Assembly (NCBI GenBank): GCA_034509425.1
Contig: JAVTVJ010011652.1
Coordinates: 883,001-947,000, forward strand
Direction: 5' to 3'
Source of the DNA: Eopsaltria australis
Taxonomy: Eukaryota > Chordata > Aves > Passeriformes > Petroicidae
DNA length: 64,000 nucleotides
In this document: positions 10,736 to 21,910 of the stretch, one piece after another
How the letters are laid out: every line of letters starts with the position of its first letter
Position numbering within the stretch: position 1 is the stretch's first letter
Notes under the pieces: generated by a model
What the model was told of the DNA's origin: nothing
The model's input: the letters and a program-made list of their open reading frames with translations, nothing else
Databases searched by the model: none
Program-made: the position numbers and the translations under genes

Positions 10736-12770
10736 CAAGTAATTTGGATTTTCAGCAAGAAAACCCAGAGCTACTTATCCTGTGGATTTGATGATAGAAC
10801 CTCTGATTAAAAGGTTGTATTTTGAAATTCTGAATCAAGAAAATCATATATTACATTTTAGGTTTTGAACAGCTTTTGCTGGCTGTGGAAACTTTAATTC
10901 ATCACAGTTGGCACCGAGCATTATCTGAGATAGTGTAATGGAAACTTTTAAGGACTGATGAGGTTTTTAACATTTCACATGTGTATTTGCCCTTTCTATT
11001 TTTTAATATATGAGCAGGATTGTAGGGCATTGGACTCTGACCCATATTCCATTACACCCAGGAACAGCTTTTTCATCGGTGTCCAGGAGCTCTGGGTCAT
11101 TCCGTTGGTCAGCCAGACACGTATGTCTATCTCATGTATTGTCTATATTTATTTTGTGAGATGGGAAAAATTAACATGCCTACCATTTACTGAGATGTTT
11201 GCACATGCACATTACATCACACATTTAAATAAATACAGATGCATTTATTTCAGCATGTGGCTATCCAGACGTCTATGCTTGCCTGGCATACATCTGGATT
11301 ACTGAAGCATACGATTTCCACTTGTTTATAACTCCTTTCTTTCTGAAACAATTTTTTTTCCAACTTATCCAAGCCCACATTTCTCACTGGAGATTACATG
11401 CCAAGTTTGAACTGTTTTCAGTTACCCTAGCACAAGTTTAACATCTGAAACTATTCTTTAAGCATGCTCTAAACCAACCATATGGATTTTTACCAAACTT
11501 TCCAAAAGCTACAAAAGTATCAGCCTAAAGGAGTAATTTTTCTGGAAACTCATAAAGGGGCTTAGAAAGGAAGTACCTCTTTAACTACCAAGGAACACTC
11601 AACTACCAAAGACTTATTTTCAAGAAGGTCTAAAAATCTGTTTCTAGGCAAACACATGTCCTGTGCTGTCTTCTTATGTTGGATTGGGTAAACTCTAAGT
11701 TCAGTCCTAACACAAGTAAGATCCCTGAGAGAGTTATTTAAAGCTTATGTCGAAACTCTAAGTTGGAATTTGTTCTCAGCTTTTACCACACTCTCAAAAA
11801 GGTCTTTCTACCCAGGAGACCCTATCAGCAAGTTCTGTGGTGAGTCCTGAAGGAACAGGGTTAGTACACATGGACTTCCAGTCTGGTTGAAATCTTTAAT
11901 GAGATCAGGTCGTCCACAGCAGAAAACTTGGACTCTGGATCTGAATCCCCTCCTTGGGTTTATGGGCTGGTACAACAGCATGGTAGGTATAAAGCAGTTT
12001 GTGTTGAGACACATCCAACAGGGGAAGTGAGAGCAGAGGAGCCTGAGCAGGCAAGCCTGTTAACCTAAGCCCCATCTGGTACATCCTGACAGAAGCAATG
12101 TAGATAATTTCCACATGGTTATCCATATTGTTATTCTAACAAGCTTCAAGTGTTGAATTTTTTGGAGCTCTCTTTTCTTTTGAGATATGAGAGTCTTTTT
12201 TATCAAGTAGTAGAAATTAGGTTATCTCTGCCTGACAGCAGCAGATAGTGCAAAGTCCTCTGGAAGCTCCAGCAAAAACACTTTATAGCCAGTCAGAGCT
12301 GCACAACTCCTGTCCAAACAGGTCCACACACCAAAAATCCCTGGGGTTTGGGTGGCTGAGCAGGAGGAAGGGTGACACCCAATCCCCCCTTGTTGGAGAG
12401 CTCTCTAAACTGGTGGTGTTCAAGCAAGGTAACAGCACCTGAGGGCTCTGATCTCTGCAAAACTTTTGCAGGCTTTGCTTTTGTGAGCTTTGAGTTGTCA
12501 GTATTCCCATGAGAAACTCCACAGCCAGCAAATGTAATGGCAAACGTAAGCAGTATTTTAAGGACATAGGTGACAGTGAAACACTATCCTGGTTTTCCTC
12601 CCCATTTAGTCATGCTTTTCATTCCACCCTTGCTTGCAGGTGACATGAATTTGATTATCCCAGCTACTCAACCACCCAATGAAAACAGCAGCTCCCATCC
12701 AGGAGCAAATCAGCATGAAATCAGAGAGCTGACAGTGGTTTCTCAGAAACTGCCTTTAATGTAGTTACAC
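10736..12770. other. Unique non-coding stretch
   Basis: AT-rich on the left, more GC-balanced around 11800-12560. No gene: the longest frame (10958-11305, 115 codons) has no domain and is Cys/Phe/Tyr-rich as expected for AT-rich chance frames. No identifiable transposon. Confidence 0.45.
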
Positions 12771-13480
12771 TGTGGACTGGGTTACCTATTCAAACCAAGC
12801 TGGGCTGACACATCTGACCCAACCGAGCATCGCCGTGTTTGTGTTCAACCCATCGAGCCCTTTAATGTCTCCAGATTACAGCTGTGGTGGGAGGGAAACC
12901 TGAGGTGTTTAACAAATGCTATTATTTTATAAGCTTCTGTTAAATAGTTAGACAAATATTCTGTAATCCTTCAGGCTCATCTTAGGTCAACCACACAGTT
13001 AATGAACAATGATAACAAATTAGCAAGTTGAAATTGAAGCTTTGGGGAAAATGCCCCATCTCTTCATCACACGCCTGCGTGCACAAACGCGCAGCCTGTT
13101 AAGCATTTACATTTTAGTTCAAAACTTACTTGCCACACTCAAGAAAAATAAATTTGCTGCTTTTAATAAGAGGATTGAAACCAAAGGGCATTTAATCTTT
13201 TATGATCAACAATAATATTTAAATGCTAGAATATATTAAATCTACTTATAGCAATCCCTCATTACACAAGCTGTGTTTTCTTCCCTAATGAAGTGCATGT
13301 TTGAAAATACAGTGCTACAAAAATGTTTGTAAAAATCTGCTTTACTTTTCAAATGTTTCACAATATAAACTGCAGGCATTTCACATTTTTTATAATTCAA
13401 GCTTTAATATTATGCAAATATGTCTTAGCTGAAACACAGAATTCCTGCATTTGGAATTATAATACAATAGCAGAGCAGTG
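12770..13480. promoter_or_regulatory. Candidate conserved non-coding element
   Basis: Unique block with retained CpGs (CCGAGCATCGCCGTG, CCCATCGAGCCC, ACACGCCTGCGTGC, AAACGCGCAGCC) on the left and homeodomain/octamer-like text (TATGCAAATAT, AATAATATTTAAATG, ATTATAATAC) on the right. ATGCAAAT at about 13413 is a POU octamer-type core. No gene or repeat. The role is inferred. Confidence 0.38.
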
Positions 13481-16400
13481 ACTGCTTTTCTATAACCATT
13501 GTCTTTCTCACCAAAGGCTAAAATTTGTGGCAAAGTATGCAAGCAGAGTTCTATGGAGACACCAAATAGTCTGTGTCTTACTGCACTGATTAAACAGAAT
13601 ACCTAGAAAATGTAAATAACTGGATTTCCATGCTAGCATTGTAACGATTAGTTCTTGTTTTATACCAGGCTCAAAAGAATGACAGGCACCATACAGAAGA
13701 AGAAATACAAGTCCCTGTCATGAATATCTTACAAAAGCCCCAGTCCTATATTTGCAGGATGAAATTGTGCAGCTTTATTCAGGTGAATCCCTTCAAGTGT
13801 TGCCTTCCCGAAAAACCCTACATGGCAGCAGAAGCAAGAGAGAAACCTGTGGGGTCATCATTTAAGAAAGGTTTTTTCCCTGACCTTTTAAATATTTCCT
13901 TCTTCATTTCTGCCTTTTGACTTGGTATCCTTTTATACAGATGAGGTCATTTTTTTCCTAGAACTGTGGAGGATTTTGGGCACCAAAACTGTTGCCATCT
14001 TCCTGTCATCTTCCCATTGTCCAGAGACAAAGCCCTGTGAAGGCCTGGAGAAATCTAAGTGGAATATTTCTCAGTGAGGTCCTGATGCTGTAAGGTGCTT
14101 AGCATCAGATAGGACTGGGACCTCAGACAGAACCTATTCTGTTTTTAAGTGGTCTGAGGAGGGATGCACTTTGCCTGAAACTCATTCCAGCCCAATATTG
14201 TGAACATAGGGGACAATAGATGGATTGGTGTAAAACTATCCCAGATAACTGCTTGTACATCTTCCCTCTGTCAGTGAAATTTGCCATGATGTGTTCAAAG
14301 CCAAGAGGCATTATTTGTGCTGTCCTGGATCTGTTAAGGAATGGCAGGGGGAGGACAGAGATACTTAGGGATTTAAAAGCAGAGAGAACTCTATGAAAGA
14401 GATAAAAGGAGTCAAATGCACAAACCCTATTTGAAGTCCTTAAAGCATAAGAAAAGAAAGTATTAGACTTACCACATAGGGAGAGCTGGAATTTGTGTAG
14501 CTCTGGCCCCTGTGAACTGTAGTTGCTATTTTAGGGGTGGTCTGAGCGTTTGAAAAGCTAGCCTGAATTCACAAAACTTTTCCCTAGTACTTATAATGCT
14601 CTTCTCTTTTTTTCTATAAAAGTTGACTCTCTTTGCTGTTGTTGTTTTTATGAACTACTTCCTAGCTGATGCATTTGTTGTCATGTTAGAGAGAGGAGAG
14701 AACTCTTTGGAAGCTGAGAAATAGAAAGTAATGAAATGTATTTTACACTGTAGCTATCTGCATCTAGAAATCTTTTCTCCATCAAACCAACACACCAGGT
14801 CTTGGACAGCTATGTTTGACCAATAATTTTCTCTGCAAGTACTCTCTGCATCTTTACTCTCTGTTACCCCATATTATGGTCAAAGTTTCTTTCTACTATT
14901 TTTTTTCTCTCTAAGAAAAACTCATCCCAATATCAATGAAATCAGTTTTGAAAACCAGTGACTTCTGGTGCTTTGGTCTCATGTATTTCTCCTTTATTCA
15001 GTGTATCTAACATTTAAAAGACCTATTTTGATTAATATTCACAGTAAGTTCTGCACAACACTATTGTTCATTTCAGGATGTCAACATTCTAGATTAGGGA
15101 AGAGCCCAAAATATATTATTTGCTGAGTTACCTTTCAGAGTCTTAACCCTACTACTATATAATAACAAAAATCCAAATTAGTCTGTTGCCTGGACTTTAC
15201 ATTTTGCTGAAAACTGATAATAAGTTGCTGTCTAAGTAGATGATGAGTTTTTTCTATGTCCTTCAGCTACAAATGTGTTGAAGAAAGACTTTTTATTTCC
15301 AATTTGTGTACTGCACTGTCTGTACCAGACCCACAGTGTTGGGAGATCTGTAGAGATGGAAGAGAGACAAGAGAGGGTTGCTCAGACCTTTCAACCATCC
15401 CAGGGGTTTGCAGCTGTCTCACTCAGTTTCCCAGTTCCTCATCAGAAGTTTCATGAGAGGATCACACAAATGAGGGTCTCTGTGAGTGTCAGAAGGGTGG
15501 CACTGTGACCATCTTTTGAGAGAAAAATCGGAACCAATGTCTGCCACGCCTTTCAGTATTTCACAGAAAATGAGCCAAATTCACAAGTTGCAATTCCAAA
15601 ACACAAAAAATGTTCAGTTCCCAAGAAAATTCTCACTGATAGCCTGCTCACAATCCTCTCTCACCTGCTTGTTTTATATCAATACTATAAATTTTTGTAT
15701 AAAGTTGAGAATAATGTTATCTCTTTGCCTATGTATTGGCTGTGTAAAGTTGAGTATTCATCTCCCACAGTTGTTGGCTCAATGCTGCACACAAATTCTA
15801 CCCCAGGACTGTGAGTTTACTACATTCTTTACCTCCACAAAAGCTCTTCTCTTAAAGACAAATAGCAGGTGGTTTGTTTTCACGGATGGATGTGGTGATT
15901 CTCTTGGATAGTATCTATTTGATATCATCCAAAGAATGCAGTTATCCCTTGTGCTCAAAGTTACTATTTCCACTGTGCCACTGATATTGTAAAGCCATGT
16001 TGTTCAGATGTTAGAGATTCACATAGATTAATCATTAACGGTGACAAAATTAAAAGCAAAATTTTAAAATAATTTTTCTGGACTTGAAATAGGCTCTGGG
16101 AATACAATACCATTCCTCAATCATATAAACACCCTAAGCAAAAGTCTGTGCATGTTGTGGTGGGCCCTATTATAAAGGAAGCAGAGTGACATAATTAACT
16201 GCACTTTTCATGACCTACCATGCTGGCCCTTTCCTGAGTCTCAGAGAATATATTTTTATATTTATTTATTTCTGTATTGATGACTCCAGAGCAGTATTTA
16301 AAAGCAAATGTGCACTAAGAAAAAGCAGACCCATCAGGAGGTGTGATAAGTCTGCTGCTGGAAAGATTTTCTATTAGGTTGAAGGCAGTTTGCCATAAGT

Positions 16401-17130
16401 AGGAGATTTTGTGAAATCTTTTTTCAGCATTTTTCCCCACCACCAGTATGTTCACTGCACAAGCTCTCTAAGCAGTAGTCTGGAAAATAATTGTAAAAGT
16501 TATTTTGATAGCAATCAAGTTGGCTGGGTATTTCTTTAATGTACAGATCTCTCAATAAGTTTTAAACAGAGCCAAGGGAAAGATTTAGCTGCTTTCAGTA
16601 CATTACTGAATGGACAGCAAGATGGATTTCTGTGCATACTCATTTATATCTTAGTTTCTTCATTGATATCTAGTAGTATTTCATCTAGGATTCATATAGA
16701 CTATTTTTAATGATTAATCCAAGATCAAGGGATTTTTGACAGGGGAAATTCTATTTATTTTCCAGGAATGTGAGGCTCATAGGAAAGTCTTGATTCTGAA
16801 ACTCACGGTGTCATGGAGTGGCCACTCTGGAATCCCAAATCTCCTCACCCAGGCGGTGTTTGTCAAGAACCATAGCTGCAGTCACAGATGTAATCGAGCA
16901 GGAATCCAGTTCCAGTTCCAGCTCTGTTTCCTGCATTTCCCAGAGTCTGTATTGTCTGGAAGTCAATGCACAGGGACAACCAGAGAACAAACACTATATC
17001 CAAGGAAATCTGCCACATAAGCCTTTTGAAATCCAGTCTCACAGTGTTTTTCTGATGTGAGTGAGTGCTACTCAACAGGTATCACAAGCCAAGCTCGAGC
17101 CTTTGCCCTTTTAGCTTCCATGGGCAGGAT
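13480..17130. other. Unique non-coding stretch
   Basis: No supported gene. The longest frame (15486-15911, plus, 141 codons) has no recognisable domain or splice context. A hairpin at 14075-14125 is listed separately. Small direct repeats of TTCCAG occur at about 16905. Confidence 0.45.
14075..14125. repeat. Imperfect long hairpin, possible old palindromic repeat
   Basis: The left arm (14075-14089) reads TGAGGTC then CTGATGCT. The loop is 14090-14100. The right arm is AGCATCAG (14101-14108), ten unpaired bases, then GACCTCA (14119-14125). All 15 left-arm bases find partners. The loop text TAAGGTGCTTAGCA resembles another amniote palindromic repeat (AGGTGCTGAGCA), so this may be a decayed copy. 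Confidence 0.5.
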
Positions 17131-17550
17131 CAATAAAAGGTTCTGCAAAACACTAGATTATAGGCTGAGTAGGCTGGATGCAGGAGCCAAATTAACAACC
17201 TGCCATGGTGTAGAAAGCTGCAGATTTGCTCTGATGAATGGAGCTCATAGTAATTATTTTTTTTTCGGAGTGCGAATTGAAACATTATTGTACAACTATT
17301 AGTTTCCAGGAAAAAAATGTAATTGCTTCTAGATGCTGCTCGCTGTTTTCAAGAGCTCTTTAACCTTTAACTTTTTCAGTACAAAGGAAGCCTTGCTGTG
17401 CAGTGAATCTAACAAGACCATCATTTATAGCTGGCAGAGTTCATTAGTCAGTCGTAACAGTTTAATTATTAGCATTTTAATGCATGAGTGTTTAACTAGA
17501 CAGAACAACAGTCTTTTAGGTACAGCTTGAGACTTCTTAAAAGAAAACCA
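17130..17550. promoter_or_regulatory. Candidate conserved non-coding element
   Basis: Unique text with CATTTATAGCTGGCAGAG, AGTCGTAACAGTTTAATTAT, TTAGCATTTTAATGCATGAG (partly palindromic around GCATTTTAATGC) and a CpG-bearing GGAGTGCGAATTG. No repeat ancestry and no coding signal. Enhancer role inferred from texture. Confidence 0.35.
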
Positions 17551-18490
17551 ACTAATTGGTGCTGTTGTTTATACTGTGGCTCAAATTAGACAACCAAAAT
17601 TCAAGAAATTTAGAGTCAGACTTTGTCACCCATTAAATTAACAGTCTATTTGATGGCCCTTTCAGTACATTTCAGCTTTAATGAAAATATGTCTCTTTAT
17701 AGGAATAAAAACTCTTTCATCTTTTGTGTCTTAAAAAAATAGTTTTGGTGAACTGGGCAAGGCCAATTTCTTTATTTCAGCCCCTGCCTCAAAATCTGGT
17801 TTTGCTCTGAGTTGATATCTCTTCAAGTCATCTCAGCTTCCAGAAATGAAGGTAGAGTGTCAGCCATGGGACAAGTTCGTAGTTGTCTGAGGTAAATGAA
17901 GTTTGCAAATTAAAAGGTTGCCTATATTTGAAAAGAAAAATGTTGTACAAAGAATAATTTTTTAAAATTTGATTAAAATGTTTTCATCAGTCCATTTTTC
18001 ATTTTTTGAAAAAGATTCAATAAAAACTTTCTTCTCTAAAATTTAAAATAATTTTTCAGTTTGTTTTTTATTTTCTAGATTTTGCTCTTGATTTAACCCC
18101 TGTAGAAGCCCATTTTTTTTCTCCCTGGTTTTTTTTTTATGGATTGCTGGAAATAACAGTTGTGTGGGAGCTAGAGGTCTGAAGGGGGATCTTTGGGAAC
18201 AGGTTGGACTGCTTGGGAGATCAAAGGAAGAGAACTAAAAAAATGTGGATGCTTATCAGAACAGCATTTCCGGACCCTCAAAGAATCTCATTTCTGAGTG
18301 TGGACCAAAGGAAAATATGTGAACGTGGATTATCTTTGTTATCTTGGCATGGCAGGTTAATGGAGCTGGCAGAGCATGCACTAAGAAATCCTACAGTGTT
18401 GTATTGTCCCATGGGAGAGTGATGCCTCTCTAAACAGTGCCCTGACACACTCTGTTTGTGGTTTTTGCAGTGTGCAGATGTTGAGGGATA
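17550..18490. other. AT-rich non-coding stretch
   Basis: No gene. T- and A-rich runs dominate 17700-18140. An open frame at 18204-18422 is not recognisable. Confidence 0.45.
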
Positions 18491-18491
18491 A

Positions 18492-18528
18492 CTTCTATTA
18501 GTCCTTTCCAACCTCTGTAACACTATGA
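18492..18528 (+). mobile_element. Possible CR1-like 3' tail
   Basis: AGTCCTTTCCAACCTCTGTA followed by ACACTATGA resembles the sense-strand CR1 3' end (CCTTCCAACC...ATTCTATGA). Only about 37 bp match; the upstream body is not recognisable, so the call is weak. Confidence 0.4.
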
Positions 18529-21500
18529 CCAGCAAGTAAGGCATGACACCATTTCCTCCTTTCTTCCACCTTTGTTCTGCTTTGCCTCTGATCCTTCCTT
18601 CCTCCCTTCCCATCCCTTCCTCTCTCCCCTGGAGCACGATGTCCTTGGATTAAAGCAAGACATGGACTAATAAAACAGAGGAGCATCGGTTTATAGCATT
18701 TTGTTAGGTAAAAGGGAAATGTGCAGATAGATTGGCTGGTTATTTTTGTAAATCCAGGAGGTCCAAACTGGTTTAAATCAGTGGTCCCACACTGGTGCAT
18801 ACCATGATGAATCTCCATGGGATCCCCCGTGGTCTGAGAGCATGTCATACTCTGAGGGCTCCTGCAAGTCACAGGGTGCCTGACTACTGGCAAATTATGG
18901 GATTTCAGGAGCTGACCCCTCAGATTGCTCCTCCACAATCTGGCAGGTGATGGTGCATGGCTAAAAACGTTTTGCAGACTCTCAATGGATCTGTGGAGTG
19001 ATGCTACTGGCAATTCTTTTAACTTTCCCTGATAAACAGACCTTCTCTCTGCAGCATTCCTGTGTTTTCTGGATGATGAAATGTGTTGCAACAGGACTTA
19101 AGTATCATTTAAAAACTGTCCCTGCTTACAATTTATTGCAGACAGAAGTGTTATATCATATTTACAAGGCTAAATTAGGAGCTCCAGGTTTTACAGAAAG
19201 AAGAAAAACCTATTCAGGTCAAGCATATAATGACACCTCTCCAGTTTCACAAGCAGTTTATTAGAGCTCATCAATTTTAGCAGGATATTTAGAATCAGAA
19301 ATAAACATTTGCTGTGGAAGTGCCTTTTCCCTCAACATTTCCAGACACAATGTGCAGACAAAAGGCTTTTATTTTCGAAAAATGGTATTTCAGAGCTGGA
19401 AATGCCAGCTCCCTGGTGCTGAGATGTAGTTTCTGGAGGTCTCTTCCAGATGTGAAGCTTTAAAGAATTAAGTTATATTGGGAAAATGGATTATCCCTCG
19501 TGGAGAGCATTTTATCACCTCGTTAGGTTTAGGAAGCCCAGGTGATAGAGTGGGAGGAAGAGAGGCTTGTACAAAATGCTTCAAATCACAAAACAACAGG
19601 AAAAGGCCACCAGATAATGCACTCACACTGCTGTAAAGTCTGTCTCTGTGGAGGACTATGATTAATATGTCATCATTTAATCAAATGATTGGATAAAGGA
19701 GAACAAAAAGACAGAGCAAGCCTGGATTGTCCCTGTACAGCACATTGGGAGAGCCACTAAGCAAATGACAATGTTCTGGTGGCAGACTGACTCCACACAA
19801 CCAGCCAGCTTCCAGACAGTGCACTGCCACTTGATCTCTTGGACGTGCATTTTTACACTATTTCTGCAGTTGTTTTTCTTGATTCCTGCTGCCACTGTCC
19901 ATCTCATTGTGCTTTGCCTGTGTGTGAGAGAGAGTGAGAGGGAGAGAGATGGAAAGAGGAGAGTGTGTGTTTTGTACATATCATCAGATTTGAGCTTGCC
20001 CTCTGAGGATATCAGTGCCCTAATTAGCACATCAGTATTATGCAAAAGGTAGAAGCATTTCTGGTTCCCTTTAGTCACAGAGGGCTTGCTTATCCCACAC
20101 ACTCTTGTCTCAGAACAAGGGAAGTTTGTTCCTGGTGTGGCTGATTGGTGTCCCCTCCCTGCGAACGGGACACGCGTTCCCCTTGGGAATTCCTCTTGAG
20201 CTCTGGAGAAAGTGGCAGCCTGGTTTTCTATAGCCCTATTTACATCTGTGTCATCGTTTGTTTGCTGCTGGAGTCAAGGCTACAGGTAGCACAGAAAAAC
20301 AGACCCGTTTGCACAGAGGCTTTTAAAATATCCTGTATGCCTGTAGTTTTTACCTGTATGCAAGGGAGGGCTGAGGGTGTTTGTGCTGGAGCTCCAGATG
20401 TTAAAACATGGATAAAAGCTTGTTAGGATTGTAAAGGAAAGCACTCAGAAATCACAAAATGTCAGAGCTAAGGCTCACTTATAAATCCATCCTTCTTTTA
20501 AGGTATGAATACCAGTGTAGGCAGCTTTTAATTACACAGCCACGCTGTGTTTTTCCTAGATGTACATGTGAGGTAGAGTGGCTCTGTGTGCACATATATA
20601 GAGCTAAGCAGCCTGGGAGAGCATATATTAAACCCCTTCTTCTTACCCATAAATAGAGATGGTTCCAAACCAAAACCCTAGCTTCAAGCTAGCTACGGAC
20701 CTTAGGGAATTCAAAATCAGAATCTGGATTTGGATCTGAATTTAGCAGCTTAGGCCCATCTGCAATAAATACATACAGGATGAAATGTAGATAACTGAGA
20801 TATAAGGCTATATAGACTTCAAAGTGGCTCTGATAAAATCATGATAACCACAAGAAAGAAGTGGTGTGTGATCTCAGATGAGATATCCCCAAGATGTCTA
20901 TACAGCTTAATTTTCCCACATTGTGTCCTTTTATCTTCAATGGATAAAAGGTGAATTATTATTATTATAGGCAGTGGAGTAGTAACGCCTGTTATTCAGG
21001 TTGTCTAACACTTTCCATTGTTCCCCCTCTAGTCACTTATAACTTTTGCAGACTTTAACCTTTTGAGCTGAAGTTTCCCATACTTGGTGTTTGCCTCAGG
21101 TTGAATTTGATGGAGAATAGACATTCTGCTTTCAAGACTGCAGCAAGAGTGGTGGCAATAAATCATGTCAACATTTGCCTCTGCATTTGTAAACTGTCAT
21201 TTTGAGATAGCTGAGGAGAGGACAAGGGAGCAAGCAAACAGACAACTTTAAAAGCCTGTGCCATCACACTCACCTTATCAAAGAGTGATCATGTTAAACC
21301 CCGAGTGACAGAAATTCAGACAGCAGGTGGGTGGGAGATGAAGGAAGGAATGGCATTTCTCACACAGTGGCACCTGTGCTTTGCCTCTCACAAGAACAGC
21401 CCCTGCCTCAATAGAGTAATCCACCTGCTTTAATATCTCTAGGATTCAGTTTTCACATAGCAGAGCAAAACAATAAAAGGGGTCTAAGTCTGAGAAATCT

Positions 21501-21540
21501 GCACAGCCTGAGAGCTGTCCCACATTCCCCACCCAATCAG
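18529..21540. other. Non-coding stretch with pyrimidine-rich left edge
   Basis: 18540-18632 is CT-rich (runs of CCTTCC, CTTCC). The longest open frame of the window (18498-19091, minus, 197 codons) spans this and has no recognisable domain; its C-terminal part reads through the CT-rich tract and the CR1-like tail. A GA/GT-rich patch lies at 19919-19972. A small (ATT)n run lies near 20954. Nothing else is identified. Confidence 0.45.
19919..19972. repeat. GA-rich/GT low-complexity tract
   Basis: TGTGTGAGAGAGAGTGAGAG and following GAGAGA/GGAAAGAGGAGAG, ending in GTGTGTGT. Purine-rich simple sequence. Confidence 0.8.
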
Positions 21541-21910
21541 CAGATAGGAGCTGTGCTCAGCCAGCCTGCCATGCTAGCTGATAATTATTGTTGTATTAAT
21601 TGGTGCTGTCCAGACTAGACAGAATGTAAAAGATCCCACTGTGTCCAATAATTAATGTTTTTCCCTCACTGCAATGTCATTAATAAGGGGTTCCTCCAAG
21701 AAACAAGTAATTGGATGGTTCAGCTTCATTAGGGTATTTTTAGATAAGGTTTGGTCTAGAGACATATAGGAAAGCTTATTATGTTTATTTAGACTGTATT
21801 ATCTATTGCTAATGTGTTATACTGATTTTGTATCATCCACATTCTCAGGGATTGTAATGATAAAAGGAATGCACAAATTACGATTTAAATGAACAGAAAT
21901 ACTGCCTTTA
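21540..21910. promoter_or_regulatory. Candidate conserved non-coding element
   Basis: Contains TAGCTGATAATTATTGTTGT, ATTAATTGGTGC, CCAATAATTAATG and GTCATTAATAAGG, a cluster of TAAT-type homeodomain cores in unique sequence. No gene or transposon. Inferred enhancer. Confidence 0.38.
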
